A stretch of 48,441 bases of DNA from Chloroflexota bacterium (GCA_005880795.1 VBGP01000020.1:1-48441); one strand, 5' to 3'; numbered from the stretch's first letter, positions 16,408 through 25,539 are shown. Made by a program: numbers and translations. The notes: generated by a model not told the origin, from the letters alone.

Positions 16408-17583
16408 TTGTCATTCACGGTCGAAGACTTCGCGCGCACCTCCCTCGTCCGCGTCCTCCCGCGCAGCCGCTACCGCCTCGCCGGGCAGACCGACGCGCGC
16501 TTTCAGTCCTTCGCCGGCAACACGACGCGGATCGCGTACCGCCAGCAAGGCGCCACCCCGGCCTTCCTCCTCTTCTCCGGACCGGGCCAGGATCCCCACG
16601 CAGCCGCGATGGCGGCGGCGACGTGGGCTGAGGCCAACTGGCGCCCCAACGCGATCCAGCGCAGGGTTCGACCAGGCGTGGTCGTGGTTCACGTCGCGCC
16701 CGCCAACCAGCTGACGCCGGCCGGGCAGGTGGCGGGGACCGCGGTGCCGGCTGCGATCTGGACGGTCGACTCCGAGAGCGGTCGCGTCGCGGTCGCGAGC
16801 ACTCCACCGGGATCGCCCCCGGGTGGCGAGATGAAGCGTGCCGCGACGGCGCTCCTGAACGGCGCTCCCGTGCCCTCCCTGGGTGAGCTGGACCTCGCCG
16901 AGCGAAACGTGATGCAGGTCCGGACTGTCGGCGTGCCACGAGTCGCGGGCGGGGTGCTGAGCATCTGTCTGATCCTGGTCGCCCTGCGCTACGGACTGGG
17001 CGGGGTTTTCGGCCTCTTCGCCTTGCCTGGCGCGATCGCCTCGGGAAACCTGGCCGAGATGGGCTCGCTGGCCGTGAGCGTGCTGATCCTCGCGGGGATC
17101 CTTCTCGGAATCGGCGTCCTACTCAACTTAGGCAACCTGGCCTACCGCGTGCCGGGCTTCTCCAGCCCCGTGCCCCGAACACGCAACCTCGCGTGGGGAG
17201 GCTACGTGGCCGCCATGGTCTGCCTGGTCGTGGCGCAGGGCGCCGTGCCGAGCGCCCTGAACCCCAACAACGTGGGTGCCGGCCAGGCCCAGTACCTGCA
17301 CGTCACCGCGACAACTTCGGACGACGGAAGCGAGACTTACGTCACGGCCGGCGGAGAGCTGACCGTCGATCTTTCCAGCTGGCCGTCGACGGAGTGGCCT
17401 GGCGTTCAGTTCAAGACGAGCAACCCCAGCGTGCTGTCGCTCGAGGCCACGCCGGCCGCGAATGGCAAGCCGATAGCGAAGTTCACCGCCCACCAGACCG
17501 GCGCGTCTCGAGTCGACGCAACCTCTACCGACGGCCAGTACACCTTTCAGCTGCGGGTGGACGTAGGCGCCTCGGCGCCTTAG
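16408..17583 (+). CDS. Membrane protein with extracytoplasmic Ig-like C-terminal domain
   Basis: A 391-residue protein I do not recognise. Residues 1-170 look like a soluble domain that begins FTVEDFARTSLVRVLP. Three or four membrane segments follow at about residues 178-290 (GVLSICLILVALRYGLGG, SLAVSVLILAGILLGIGV and AAMVCLVVAQGAVPS). The last 100 residues resemble a bacterial Ig-like fold: GGELTVDLSSWPS, then FKTSNPSVLSLEATP and ASRVDATSTDGQYTFQL. The TTG start has no clear ribosome site. The 3' end overlaps the convergent trxB gene by 4 bases. Confidence 0.7.
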   Translation: MSFTVEDFARTSLVRVLPRSRYRLAGQTDARFQSFAGNTTRIAYRQQGATPAFLLFSGPGQDPHAAAMAAATWAEANWRPNAIQRRVRPGVVVVHVAPANQLTPAGQVAGTAVPAAIWTVDSESGRVAVASTPPGSPPGGEMKRAATALLNGAPVPSLGELDLAERNVMQVRTVGVPRVAGGVLSICLILVALRYGLGGVFGLFALPGAIASGNLAEMGSLAVSVLILAGILLGIGVLLNLGNLAYRVPGFSSPVPRTRNLAWGGYVAAMVCLVVAQGAVPSALNPNNVGAGQAQYLHVTATTSDDGSETYVTAGGELTVDLSSWPSTEWPGVQFKTSNPSVLSLEATPAANGKPIAKFTAHQTGASRVDATSTDGQYTFQLRVDVGASAP

Positions 17584-18512
17584 GCTCGGGCGGCGTCCTT
17601 CAACGCGGTGATGTACTGCGAGGCGGCGACCGCCGCCGTCGTGCCATCCCCCACCGCGGTGGCGATTTGCTTGGTCAGCTGCGCCCGAACGTCGCCCACC
17701 GCCCAGATCCCCTCGACCGACGTCTGCAGGTTGCGGTCAGTCAGGACGTAGCCGCCCGCGTCGTGGTCGACGTGGACCTTGAAGAGCGAGGAGTTGGGCA
17801 CGAAACCGATGAAGACGAAGACGCCGCCGACGTTCAGCTCCTTGACCTTCCCGTGCTGCTCGTAGCGCACGGACTGGACCTTTCCATCACCGCTGATCTC
17901 GTTCACCTTCGCGTCGAAGATGAACTCGATCTTCTTGTTTTCTCGCGCGCGCTCGATCAGGATCGGCTGCGCCCGCAGCTCGCTGCGGCGGTGCAGGATG
18001 TAGACCTTCGACGCGTAGCGGGTGAGGAAGTCGCCCTCCTCGACCGCGGCGTCCCCCCCACCGATGACCGCGAGCTCCTGGCCTTTGAAGAAGGCGCCGT
18101 CGCAGACGGCGCAGTAGCTCACGCCTCGGCCCCAGAACTCCTTCTCCCCCGGAACCTGAAGGTAGCGGGGTAGGCCGCCGGCGGCCATGATCAGGGCAGG
18201 CGCTCGAAGCTCCTCGTCGGACTCGAGCCGGACCACCTTGGCGGTGCCCTCGACGTCGATCTCCTTGACGGGCTCGAAGTCGCGGATTTCTACGCCGAAC
18301 CTTCGGGCGTGCTCTCCCATCTTCATGGCGAGCTCTGACCCGAGGATCGAGTCAAAGCCGGGGTAGTCCTCCACGAGCTCGGTGTTCAGGAGCTGTCCGC
18401 CCAGCGGCCCCCGGTCGAGGATCACCGTTTTGAGGTTCATCCGGGCGGTGTACAGCGCGGCCGCCAGGCCGGCCGGGCCACCCCCCACGATGATCACGTC
18501 GTATTCGCTCAT
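17580..18512 (-). CDS. trxB: Thioredoxin reductase (NADPH)
   Basis: A 310-residue flavoprotein that reduces thioredoxin with NADPH. It has an FAD-binding N-terminus (VIIVGGGPAGLAAA), a redox-active CAVC at residues 134-137 followed by DG (CATC is the usual form), a second nucleotide motif AVIGGGDAAVEEG, HRR for the NADPH 2'-phosphate, and the C-terminal FAD motif GIWAVGDVR. Length and order match low-molecular-weight TrxB. The ATG start lacks a strong ribosome site. Its upstream region carries iterated and palindromic repeats, so regulation by a redox or stress regulator is plausible. The convergent gene overlaps by 4 bases. Confidence 0.95.
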   Translation of the reverse strand: MSEYDVIIVGGGPAGLAAALYTARMNLKTVILDRGPLGGQLLNTELVEDYPGFDSILGSELAMKMGEHARRFGVEIRDFEPVKEIDVEGTAKVVRLESDEELRAPALIMAAGGLPRYLQVPGEKEFWGRGVSYCAVCDGAFFKGQELAVIGGGDAAVEEGDFLTRYASKVYILHRRSELRAQPILIERARENKKIEFIFDAKVNEISGDGKVQSVRYEQHGKVKELNVGGVFVFIGFVPNSSLFKVHVDHDAGGYVLTDRNLQTSVEGIWAVGDVRAQLTKQIATAVGDGTTAAVAASQYITALKDAARA

Positions 18513-18526
18513 GCGCTAATAAGAAG

Positions 18527-18615
18527 TATTCCCATCCGGTCCGGTATTCCTATCCGATAGTCCGGACGAACTGGATGTGGCCGACGAAGGATTCCCGGAT
18601 AGTCCGGACTATCCG
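18527..18615 (-). promoter_or_regulatory. Iterated and palindromic repeats upstream of trxB
   Basis: In the 113 bases between fixX and trxB, TATTCCCATCCGG (18527-18539) and TATTCCTATCCGA (18545-18557) form one direct repeat. GATAGTCCGGAC occurs at 18556-18567 and again at 18598-18609, 42 bases apart. The second copy sits inside a perfect 20-base palindrome, 18596-18615: CGGATAGTCC then GGACTATCCG. The palindrome lies 11-30 bases after the fixX stop, so it may be that gene's terminator, an operator for trxB, or both. It has no T-run. Confidence 0.6.
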
Positions 18616-18625
18616 AAACCCCCTC

Positions 18626-18913
18626 TCAGCCGTGTTGGTAACGGACGCCAAACCCCCCGCGGGGGGCGTGGCAGGAGATGTTGTCGAAGGGGCAGCCGAT
18701 GGAGCAGGCCCCGCACTCGATGCAGTTGCCGAAGCTGACCAGGTTCTTCTTCTGCTCCTCGTTCCACTCGTAGACCCCGGCGGGGCAGAAGTGGTTGCAG
18801 TACTTCCCCGTGCACTTGGACAGGCAGACGTTCTGGTCGACCACCTCGATATGCGGCTTCCCGGTGTCCTCGTTGTACTTGACGGTGAAGAGCTTGTCGG
18901 TCAGCTTCTCCAT
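18626..18913 (-). CDS. FixX-type ferredoxin (ETF:quinone oxidoreductase ferredoxin subunit)
   Basis: A 95-residue ferredoxin-like protein of the FixX family. Cys residues are at 30, 34, 39 and 43 and at 64, 67, 70 and 74; the last four make a C-x2-C-x2-C-x3-CP cluster (CIECGACSIGCP), and the family usually binds one 4Fe-4S cluster. FixX normally partners FixC, the flavoprotein that passes electrons from ETF to quinone. No fixABC lies next to it here. Its ATG overlaps the M20 peptidase stop as TGATG, so the two are cotranslated, an unexpected pairing. Confidence 0.9.
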   Translation of the reverse strand: MEKLTDKLFTVKYNEDTGKPHIEVVDQNVCLSKCTGKYCNHFCPAGVYEWNEEQKKNLVSFGNCIECGACSIGCPFDNISCHAPRGGFGVRYQHG

Positions 18914-20271
18914 CAGCCCGCTCCGAAACGCTCCCAGATCCGGCACATCAGGCGGACCGTGTTGATGTAGTCGGCGGCCCTGATGTTCTCGTTCGGCGCG
19001 TGGATGCGGTTGTCCGGCCGGCCCACGCCCACCGGCAGCACCGTCGGGATGCCGAGGTCCGCCACGACCGGGTGCATCGGGCCCGTGGCGGGCATGAAAG
19101 GCCACAACACGGGCTCGCCGTGCATCTCGCGCACGCACTCGATGACCGTCCTGGCGACGGCGGATGCCGGGTCCGAGCGCGCGGGTTTCTCCCCCTCGCC
19201 CGCGAGGATCTCGACTTTCTCGAAGCCGTGCCGGTCGAGGTGCTTGCGCAGCAGCTCCAGCACTTCGTCGGGATCCTGGTCTGGAATCAGGCGGAAGTCG
19301 AGCTTCGCGGTCGCTTCTGCCGGCAGGACGGTTTTGGAGCCCGGCCCCTGGTAGCCCGTCGTGATGCCCGCGATGTTGCACGTCGGCAGAAAGAGCATCT
19401 GCTCGATCACCTGGTCTGCCTTGGGGTCGCGGACGAGCTTCTCGAAGCCGACCAGCTTGCGCCGCTTCTCGACCTCCGGGTCGATGCCCGCCATCATGCG
19501 GCGGTCGGACTCGGTCGGGTTGACGACCTTGTCGTAGAAGCCCTCGATCTTGATGTTCATGTCCTGGTCGCGCAAGCTCGCCAGCGCGCCGACCAGGTAC
19601 ATCGGTGCCGACGGATAGATGGACGCGAAGCCCGAATGCTGGTCGAAGTCAAGCAGCTTCACCCGCAACGTGACGTAGACCAGGCCGCGACATCCAAACT
19701 GCAGCGTCGGACGACCTGCATCGTCGAACGACGTGCCCGACTCCCAAAGGCAGCCGTCCGCACTCAGCTTCGCGGCATGATCGTGGGCGATCTTCTCGAA
19801 CGTCTTCGATCCGATCTCCTCCTCACCCTCGATGAGGAAGCGAAGCGTGACCGGCACCTCGCCGAGCTGCTTGAGCGTCTCCAGGGCGTGGATGCGGGCC
19901 ATGACGTCGGCCTTGTCGTCGGCGACGCCGCGGGCGACGATCCGGCCGTCTTTCTCCGATGGCTCGAACGGAGGCGAGTCCCACAGGTCGACGGGGTCGA
20001 CCGGCTGCACGTCGTAGTGCTCGTACAACAGAAGCTTGCGGCGTCCGGCCCCGGGAACCTCCGCATACAGCGCGGGCATGCCGCCTGCCTCGAGGGTCTC
20101 GACCCGGTCCGTGTAGCGCCCGAGCCGGTCGGCGAGCCAGTCGCGCGCCGGCTGAACCGCGTCGCGCCCGTGGTTGGAGATGCTGGGGAAGGAGCAGAGC
20201 TCTTTGAGCTCATCGACGAATCGGCGAGAGTGTTTCTCGATGTACGCGTCGACAGCGCTAGTTGAGATCAC
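18913..20271 (-). CDS. M20 family dipeptidase
   Basis: A 452-residue zinc peptidase of the M20/M28 fold. Metal and catalytic residues are visible in order: the His in YEHYDVQPVD, the Asp in RGVADDKADV, the Glu pair in IEGEEEIGS and the terminal His in NRIHAPNENI. The lid domain carries LDFDQHSGFASIYP. Family members remove N-terminal residues from dipeptides or act as carboxypeptidases. I chose the GTG giving ISTSAVDAYIEKHS; the upstream frame is open but poor. It starts 23 bases from the divergent DUF255 gene and is coupled to fixX downstream. Confidence 0.92.
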   Translation of the reverse strand: MISTSAVDAYIEKHSRRFVDELKELCSFPSISNHGRDAVQPARDWLADRLGRYTDRVETLEAGGMPALYAEVPGAGRRKLLLYEHYDVQPVDPVDLWDSPPFEPSEKDGRIVARGVADDKADVMARIHALETLKQLGEVPVTLRFLIEGEEEIGSKTFEKIAHDHAAKLSADGCLWESGTSFDDAGRPTLQFGCRGLVYVTLRVKLLDFDQHSGFASIYPSAPMYLVGALASLRDQDMNIKIEGFYDKVVNPTESDRRMMAGIDPEVEKRRKLVGFEKLVRDPKADQVIEQMLFLPTCNIAGITTGYQGPGSKTVLPAEATAKLDFRLIPDQDPDEVLELLRKHLDRHGFEKVEILAGEGEKPARSDPASAVARTVIECVREMHGEPVLWPFMPATGPMHPVVADLGIPTVLPVGVGRPDNRIHAPNENIRAADYINTVRLMCRIWERFGAG

Positions 20272-20294
20272 AGCCAAATCGTAACCTTGTCCCG

Positions 20295-21938
20295 ATGGTC
20301 GAGGCCGCAGAGGAATTCCACTTCTCACCGCGCCCGAACCGCGCCTCGGAGATCAGCTGGCGCCCCTGGTCACAGGAGGCGTTCGAGCAGGCAAGGCAGA
20401 CCGGCCGTCCCATCTTGCTGTCCATCTCGGCGGTGTGGTGCCACTGGTGCCACGTGATGGACGAGACCACCTACTCGCATCCCGGCGTGATCGACCTGAT
20501 CAACCGGGAGTACATACCCGTGCGCGTCGACAACGACGTCCGGCCAGACATCAACCAGCGCTACAACATGGGCGGCTGGCCGAGCACCGCCTTCCTGACA
20601 GCTTCCGGAGACATCCTCACCGGCGCGACGTACCTGCCTCCTGACCAGATGGCCGCCGCCCTGACGCAAATCTCGACCTACTACCGCAGCAGCCAGGCGG
20701 AGATCGCGAGCCGTGTCCTCGAGGCCCGCAAGCGGGCCGCGTCGGGAGTCGCGCGCAGCGCGGGCGAGCTCGACAACGGGCTTGTCGATTTGATCCTGGA
20801 GGCGGTCAAGTCGGCCTACGACCCGCAGTACGGCGGCTTCGGTAACGCACCGAAGTTCCCCCAGACCGATGCGATCCTGCTCCTGCTCGAGCAGTCGGTG
20901 GTGCGGTCCGACCCAGATTTGCGGCGGATGGCTGTGCACACGCTTGAGCGCATGACCGCCGGCGGGACCTACGACCATGTCGAGGGCGGCTTCTTCCGCT
21001 ACTCGACGACCCAGGACTGGAGCGTCCCGCATTACGAAAAGATGCTCGAGGACCATGCCGGATTGGTTCACGCGCTCGCCCTCGCAGGCATGTCCGACGC
21101 GCTCGACAAGACCACCGGCTACCTGGACCGCGTGCTCCGCGACCCGAAGACCGGGCTCTATGCCGGGAGCCAGGATGCTGACGAGCACTACTACTCCATG
21201 GATGCGGAGGAACGCGCCGAGTCCAACGCGCCGTACATCGACCGCCGCGTATACACGGCGTGGAACGCGGCCCTCGCCGTCAGCTATGGGGAACGCTCGG
21301 GCCACCTTCTCGATTCGCTCTTCAAACACGCGTACCGCCGCGGCGAAGGCGTGACGCATGCCGAGGGCGTCGGCGGCCAGCTCGGCGACCAGGTCTGGTC
21401 GATGTGGGCCGCGCTCCGCGCCTATCAGCGCGGCTTCGGCGAAAAGTGGATGCAGGTCGCGGTCGACCTCGCCGCCCACCTCCAGGACCGCTACGCGGAT
21501 TCCCAGCTTGGCGGTTACTTCGACCACGCCGGAGGTGACGAGCTGGGGCGCCTGGGCGAGCGCATCAAGCCTCTCGCCGAGAACTCGGTGGCGGCGATGG
21601 CCCTGATCGAGCTGGACACCCTGACGGGGGATCCTTCGGCGCCCTATCGGGAGCGCGCCCGCAAAGCGCTCGAATCCGTGGCTGCGCTGCCTCAGTCCTA
21701 CGGATTGATGGCCGCAGTGTTCGGCCGCGCACTGGACCGCTTGGGTCACGCGCTCAAGGTGTCGACCAAGAACCCGGAGCTGGCCCGCGCCGCAGTGGCC
21801 GCGCATCCGTACGCCGTGATCGATCCCTCGGGCGATGAGCGGGCAGTGGTCTGCGCCGGGACCATATGCTTGGCGCCGGTGTCGACACCGACCGAGCTGG
21901 CCGAGGCCATCAGAGAAGCGTCGCGAACGCGTGCCTGA
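20295..21938 (+). CDS. Thioredoxin-domain protein of the YyaL/DUF255 family
   Basis: A 547-residue protein with an N-terminal DUF255 thioredoxin-like domain and a long alpha/alpha-toroid region. The domain shows WRPWSQEAFEQA, then the CxxC pair Cys49-Cys52 in WCHWCHVM, and NMGGWPSTAFLT. The toroid starts near FGNAPKFPQTD and includes YDHVEGGFFRYSTTQDW and YTAWNAALAVSYG. Homologues (spermatogenesis-associated 20, YyaL) run 600-700 residues, so this is a short one. The molecular role is unsettled, although thiol redox or sugar-epimerase-like chemistry has been suggested. Starting at ATG avoids the open frame overlapping the divergent M20 gene. It leads an operon with the LutB-LutA gene. Confidence 0.92.
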   Translation: MVEAAEEFHFSPRPNRASEISWRPWSQEAFEQARQTGRPILLSISAVWCHWCHVMDETTYSHPGVIDLINREYIPVRVDNDVRPDINQRYNMGGWPSTAFLTASGDILTGATYLPPDQMAAALTQISTYYRSSQAEIASRVLEARKRAASGVARSAGELDNGLVDLILEAVKSAYDPQYGGFGNAPKFPQTDAILLLLEQSVVRSDPDLRRMAVHTLERMTAGGTYDHVEGGFFRYSTTQDWSVPHYEKMLEDHAGLVHALALAGMSDALDKTTGYLDRVLRDPKTGLYAGSQDADEHYYSMDAEERAESNAPYIDRRVYTAWNAALAVSYGERSGHLLDSLFKHAYRRGEGVTHAEGVGGQLGDQVWSMWAALRAYQRGFGEKWMQVAVDLAAHLQDRYADSQLGGYFDHAGGDELGRLGERIKPLAENSVAAMALIELDTLTGDPSAPYRERARKALESVAALPQSYGLMAAVFGRALDRLGHALKVSTKNPELARAAVAAHPYAVIDPSGDERAVVCAGTICLAPVSTPTELAEAIREASRTRA

Positions 21939-24003
21939 AAGCCGCAGCCATTTCGCGCGCCGCGTCAGCAAGGCGCTCGACGACCCGAAGCTCCAGAAAG
22001 CGCTGATCCAGGCCATGACCGGCCTGCGCGGCCGTCGCAATACAGCCTTCGAGAGCTTCGACTTCGCCGCGGGACGCGCCGACCTCAAGCGCCGCCGCAA
22101 AGCCAACCTCGATCGCCTCCCCGAGCTGCTGGAGCAGTTCACGCAGCGTCTTGCCGCCGTTGGGGGCGTGGTGCATCTGGCCGCCGACGCCGCGGAGGCC
22201 CGCGAAATCATCGGCCAGCTGTGCTGGAACGCAGGCAGCGGACTACCGGCGGGCACGCGAATGGTCGTGACGAAAAGCAAGTCGATGGCCACCGAGGAGA
22301 TTGAGCTCAACCCTTATCTCGAGGGCCTCGGCATCGAGGTCGTCGAGACCGACCTCGGAGAGCGCATGGTGCAGCTGACGCACACGCACCCGTCCCACCT
22401 GATCGCACCGGCGATCCACCTCACCAAAGAAGACGCGGCCGCTGTGTTCGGCACCGAGCCGACGGTCGAAGCGATCCAGCTGCACGCGCGCGAGAGCCTG
22501 CGCCAGAAGTTCATCGACGCGACGGTCGGCATCTCGGGCGCGAACATGGCCATCGCCGAGACCGGGACCATCGTGCTCGTCACCAACGAAGGCAACGCCG
22601 ACCTGACGACGACGCTGCCGCCGGTGCACGTCGCGGTGTTCGGCATCGACAAGCTCGTCGCGACACTCGACGACGCGGTGGCGGTGCTGCGGATGCTTCC
22701 GCGCAGCGGAACAGGCCAGCTCATCAGCAGCTATGTCAACTGGATCACGGGGCCGTCGCGCTCAGCCGACATCGAACAGTCGCTCACCATCGGCGTGCAT
22801 GGACCGCGCGAGCTGCACTGCGTGATCCTCGACAACGGCCGCGAGGAGATGCTCGAGGACCCGCTCTTTCGCGACGCGCTGACCTGCATCCGCTGCGGCG
22901 CCTGCTCCAACGCGTGCCCGCCATTCATGGCGGTCGGCGGCCACCAGTTCGGCGGTCACATCTACAACGGACCGATTGGCCTGGTACTCACGCCGTTTCA
23001 TCACGGACTCAAGGACGCTGACCTGGCGAACACGCTTTGCGTGCAGTGCAACGCATGCCAGGAGATCTGCCCGGTCGACATCCCGCTGCCACGCCAGATC
23101 CTCGAACACCGCCGCTCCGGGCGTAAGTCGCTGCGCAAGCAGGCGGTGGTCGGGCTGTGGAAACGTCCGAAGCTGGCCGACATCCTGATGCGGACCGCCG
23201 CGCCCTTCAGCGGACTCGTGCCAGGCGCGCCGCGGCTCGCGCGCACGCCGTACCGGGACAGCGTGCGGCCGGCCCAGGTGGACGGCGAACCGGTGACGAT
23301 CTTCGCGTCGTGCCTGGCCGACCGGATATGGCCCGAGGCCGCCGTGGCGCTGGAGCAGGTCGCGACCGCGGCGGGCTTTCAGGTTGGATTTCCCAAGGGC
23401 CAGTGGTGCTGCGGTCTCATCGCAGCCAACGCCGGCGACTTCAAGACGGGGGCCCAGCTCTCGGGCGCGCTGTCGGAGAGCCTTCGGAATTCCAAGGGTT
23501 TGATCGTGACGCCTTCGGCCTCCTGCTTCGGCGCCTTCACGATCGATGCCCCCGACTGGGGCGCCACGCCCGATGGGAACGTGCGCGATCGCATGCGCGA
23601 CTCCACCCGGTTCGTCCTTCAGCTTCTGGAGTCCAATCACGGGCTCGTCGAGCCGGGGCGGATGAGCTTGAAGATCGCGTACCACGACTCCTGCCAATCG
23701 TTGAGGCAGCTTGGCTTGAAGAGCGAGCCAAGGCGAGTCCTCGAGCTCGCCGGCTACGAGGTGGTCGACCTGCCCGACATCGCGAACTGCTGCGGGTTCG
23801 GAGGATCGTTCAGCCTGGAGTGGCCGGGCGTCGCGGATCGCCTCGCGCAGTGGAAGCTCGACGCCATCGTGAAGACAGGCTGCTCTGTCGTGGCATCGGA
23901 CAATCCAGGCTGCCTGATGCACATAGCGTCGGCGGCGCGCAAGCGCGGAATCGACATACGTGTCGCGCATGTCCTGGAGCTTGTGGCGGAGCATCTGGCT
24001 TAA
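21931..24003 (+). CDS. Fused LutB-LutA-like iron-sulfur protein
   Basis: A 690-residue fusion. The N-terminal part (about 1-440) is a LutB/LldF homologue: a LUD domain (residues 75-300, with AETGTIVLVTNEGNADLTTT) followed by two 4Fe-4S clusters at Cys319-322-325-329 and Cys370-373-376-380. The C-terminal part (about 455-690) has two CCG domains as in LutA/LldE: Cys461 and CCG at 493-495, then Cys588, CCG at 620-622 and Cys661 in NPGCLMH. In Bacillus, LutA, LutB and LutC oxidise L-lactate; here A and B are one chain and no lutC is visible. GTG starts inside the end of the previous gene (8-base overlap). No frameshift is seen, so the fusion is real. Confidence 0.9.
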   Translation: MPESRSHFARRVSKALDDPKLQKALIQAMTGLRGRRNTAFESFDFAAGRADLKRRRKANLDRLPELLEQFTQRLAAVGGVVHLAADAAEAREIIGQLCWNAGSGLPAGTRMVVTKSKSMATEEIELNPYLEGLGIEVVETDLGERMVQLTHTHPSHLIAPAIHLTKEDAAAVFGTEPTVEAIQLHARESLRQKFIDATVGISGANMAIAETGTIVLVTNEGNADLTTTLPPVHVAVFGIDKLVATLDDAVAVLRMLPRSGTGQLISSYVNWITGPSRSADIEQSLTIGVHGPRELHCVILDNGREEMLEDPLFRDALTCIRCGACSNACPPFMAVGGHQFGGHIYNGPIGLVLTPFHHGLKDADLANTLCVQCNACQEICPVDIPLPRQILEHRRSGRKSLRKQAVVGLWKRPKLADILMRTAAPFSGLVPGAPRLARTPYRDSVRPAQVDGEPVTIFASCLADRIWPEAAVALEQVATAAGFQVGFPKGQWCCGLIAANAGDFKTGAQLSGALSESLRNSKGLIVTPSASCFGAFTIDAPDWGATPDGNVRDRMRDSTRFVLQLLESNHGLVEPGRMSLKIAYHDSCQSLRQLGLKSEPRRVLELAGYEVVDLPDIANCCGFGGSFSLEWPGVADRLAQWKLDAIVKTGCSVVASDNPGCLMHIASAARKRGIDIRVAHVLELVAEHLA

Positions 24004-24036
24004 CGCCAGGCGTTGATCGTTAACCTTTAAGGCGCC

Positions 24037-25533
24037 GTGAAGATCAGCCTGGTCTCGGCGGGCGCCGCCGAGCTGAACGTCGACGCGCTCGCGATCCCGG
24101 TCGCCACCGGACAGCAACTCGCCGATTCAGCCGCCCAGCTCGATCGAGCGATGGGCGGCGTGCTCGCGGAGATGGTGGTCAACGCCGAGTTCCGCGGCCG
24201 CATCCACGAGGTGCTGCCCATCCCCGCTCAGGGCAAGATCGGGCCGCGCCGCGTGATCCTCTACGGCCTTGGCGCCGTCCACGACCTCGACGGGCAGCGC
24301 GTGCGCTCCGCCCATCACGAGCTCGTGCGCGCCTCGCGCACCTGGGGCTACAAGCGCATGGCCGTGCTGCGGGCCGAGCCGCTGGGCATGGACAGCCTGA
24401 AGGCGGTGATCGAGGGCTGCGTGATGGGCACCTTCGAGCGCCGCTCGCGACAGACTGGTGCAGCGCCCGAGCGGCGCGAGATCGACGAGCTGGTGCTGGT
24501 CGGGTTCGGCGCCGGGCGCGAGCGCGAGGTGGTGGCCGCGCAGGAGAACGGCGAGGCCACCAACCGCGCCCGGGAGTGGCAGAACGCGCCTCCCAACGAG
24601 CTCACCCCCGATGCGCTGGCCCAGGAGGCGACGCGCATCGCGCAGCGCCACAACCTGGAGGTCGAAATCCTCGGGCCTCCGGAGCTGAAGTCCGGCGGCT
24701 ACAACCTCCTGCTGGGCGTCGGGTCCGGCTCGGCAAGACCTCCGCGGCTCATGAGGGTCCGCTATCACGGGAATCACGACAAGGGCGACGCCAACGACGC
24801 TGCCCTTGCGCTGATCGGCAAGGGCATCACATTCGACACCGGCGGCATCTCGCTCAAGAATCCCGAGAACATGAGCCAGATGAAGGCCGACATGTCCGGA
24901 GCGGCCGCGGTGCTGGCTGCGATCGACGTGATCGCCTCCCGCAAGCTGCCGCTCGACGTCATGGCGGTCGTCGCAGCCGCCGAGAACATGCCCGGTCCGG
25001 CAGCTCAGCGTCCAGGTGACGTCATGGTGAGCGCCGACGGCAAGACTGTCGAGGTCGTCAACACGGACGCCGAAGGCCGGCTTGTCCTGGCCGATGCGCT
25101 GACCCACGCGCTGCGTAATGGTGCGACCCACCTCATGGACCTCGCCACGCTGACTGGGGCGGCCACCATCGCGATCGGACACGCGGCCAGCGCCGCCGTG
25201 AGCAACGACGACGGTTTCTGGTCGCTCGTCGACCAGGCGTCCCGCGAGGCGGGCGATCGTGTCTGGCGCCTCCCGATGTACGCCGACTACCGCATCCTGC
25301 TCCGGAGCCAGATCGCCGACCTCCGCAACGCGGAGTACGGCGAAGCGGGCACGATCATGGGAGGCATGTTCATCGCCGAGTTCGCGGGCGGCAAGCCATG
25401 GGCGCACATCGACATCGCCGCCGCGGCATGGAACACAAATCTCGAGCTGACCACGGTCCTGCGCGGCCCGAGCGGAGCCGGCACCCGCCTGTGCATCGAG
25501 TTGGCGGAACTCATGGCCGGTGGTAAGCGTTAA
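24037..25533 (+). CDS. Leucyl aminopeptidase, M17 family
   Basis: A 498-residue cytosolic aminopeptidase. The C-terminal catalytic domain carries the metal and catalytic residues: GKGITFDTGG at 261-270 (Lys, Asp), MKADMSGAAAV and the signature NTDAEGRL at 342-349. The N-terminal macro-like domain is less conserved. Two divalent metals bind at the Asp and Glu residues of these motifs, and the hexamer removes N-terminal leucine and other residues from peptides. The GTG start is 33 bases after the LutB-LutA stop and six bases separate its stop from the dxs start. Confidence 0.95.
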   Translation: MKISLVSAGAAELNVDALAIPVATGQQLADSAAQLDRAMGGVLAEMVVNAEFRGRIHEVLPIPAQGKIGPRRVILYGLGAVHDLDGQRVRSAHHELVRASRTWGYKRMAVLRAEPLGMDSLKAVIEGCVMGTFERRSRQTGAAPERREIDELVLVGFGAGREREVVAAQENGEATNRAREWQNAPPNELTPDALAQEATRIAQRHNLEVEILGPPELKSGGYNLLLGVGSGSARPPRLMRVRYHGNHDKGDANDAALALIGKGITFDTGGISLKNPENMSQMKADMSGAAAVLAAIDVIASRKLPLDVMAVVAAAENMPGPAAQRPGDVMVSADGKTVEVVNTDAEGRLVLADALTHALRNGATHLMDLATLTGAATIAIGHAASAAVSNDDGFWSLVDQASREAGDRVWRLPMYADYRILLRSQIADLRNAEYGEAGTIMGGMFIAEFAGGKPWAHIDIAAAAWNTNLELTTVLRGPSGAGTRLCIELAELMAGGKR

Positions 25534-25539
25534 CCAAGA

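Noticed and set aside
19000-22310. Very long open frames antisense to the M20 peptidase, DUF255 and LutB-LutA genes
   Set aside because: They run opposite to conserved protein families and show Arg-, Val- and Leu-rich composition typical of the mirror frame in GC-rich DNA. No family features are present.
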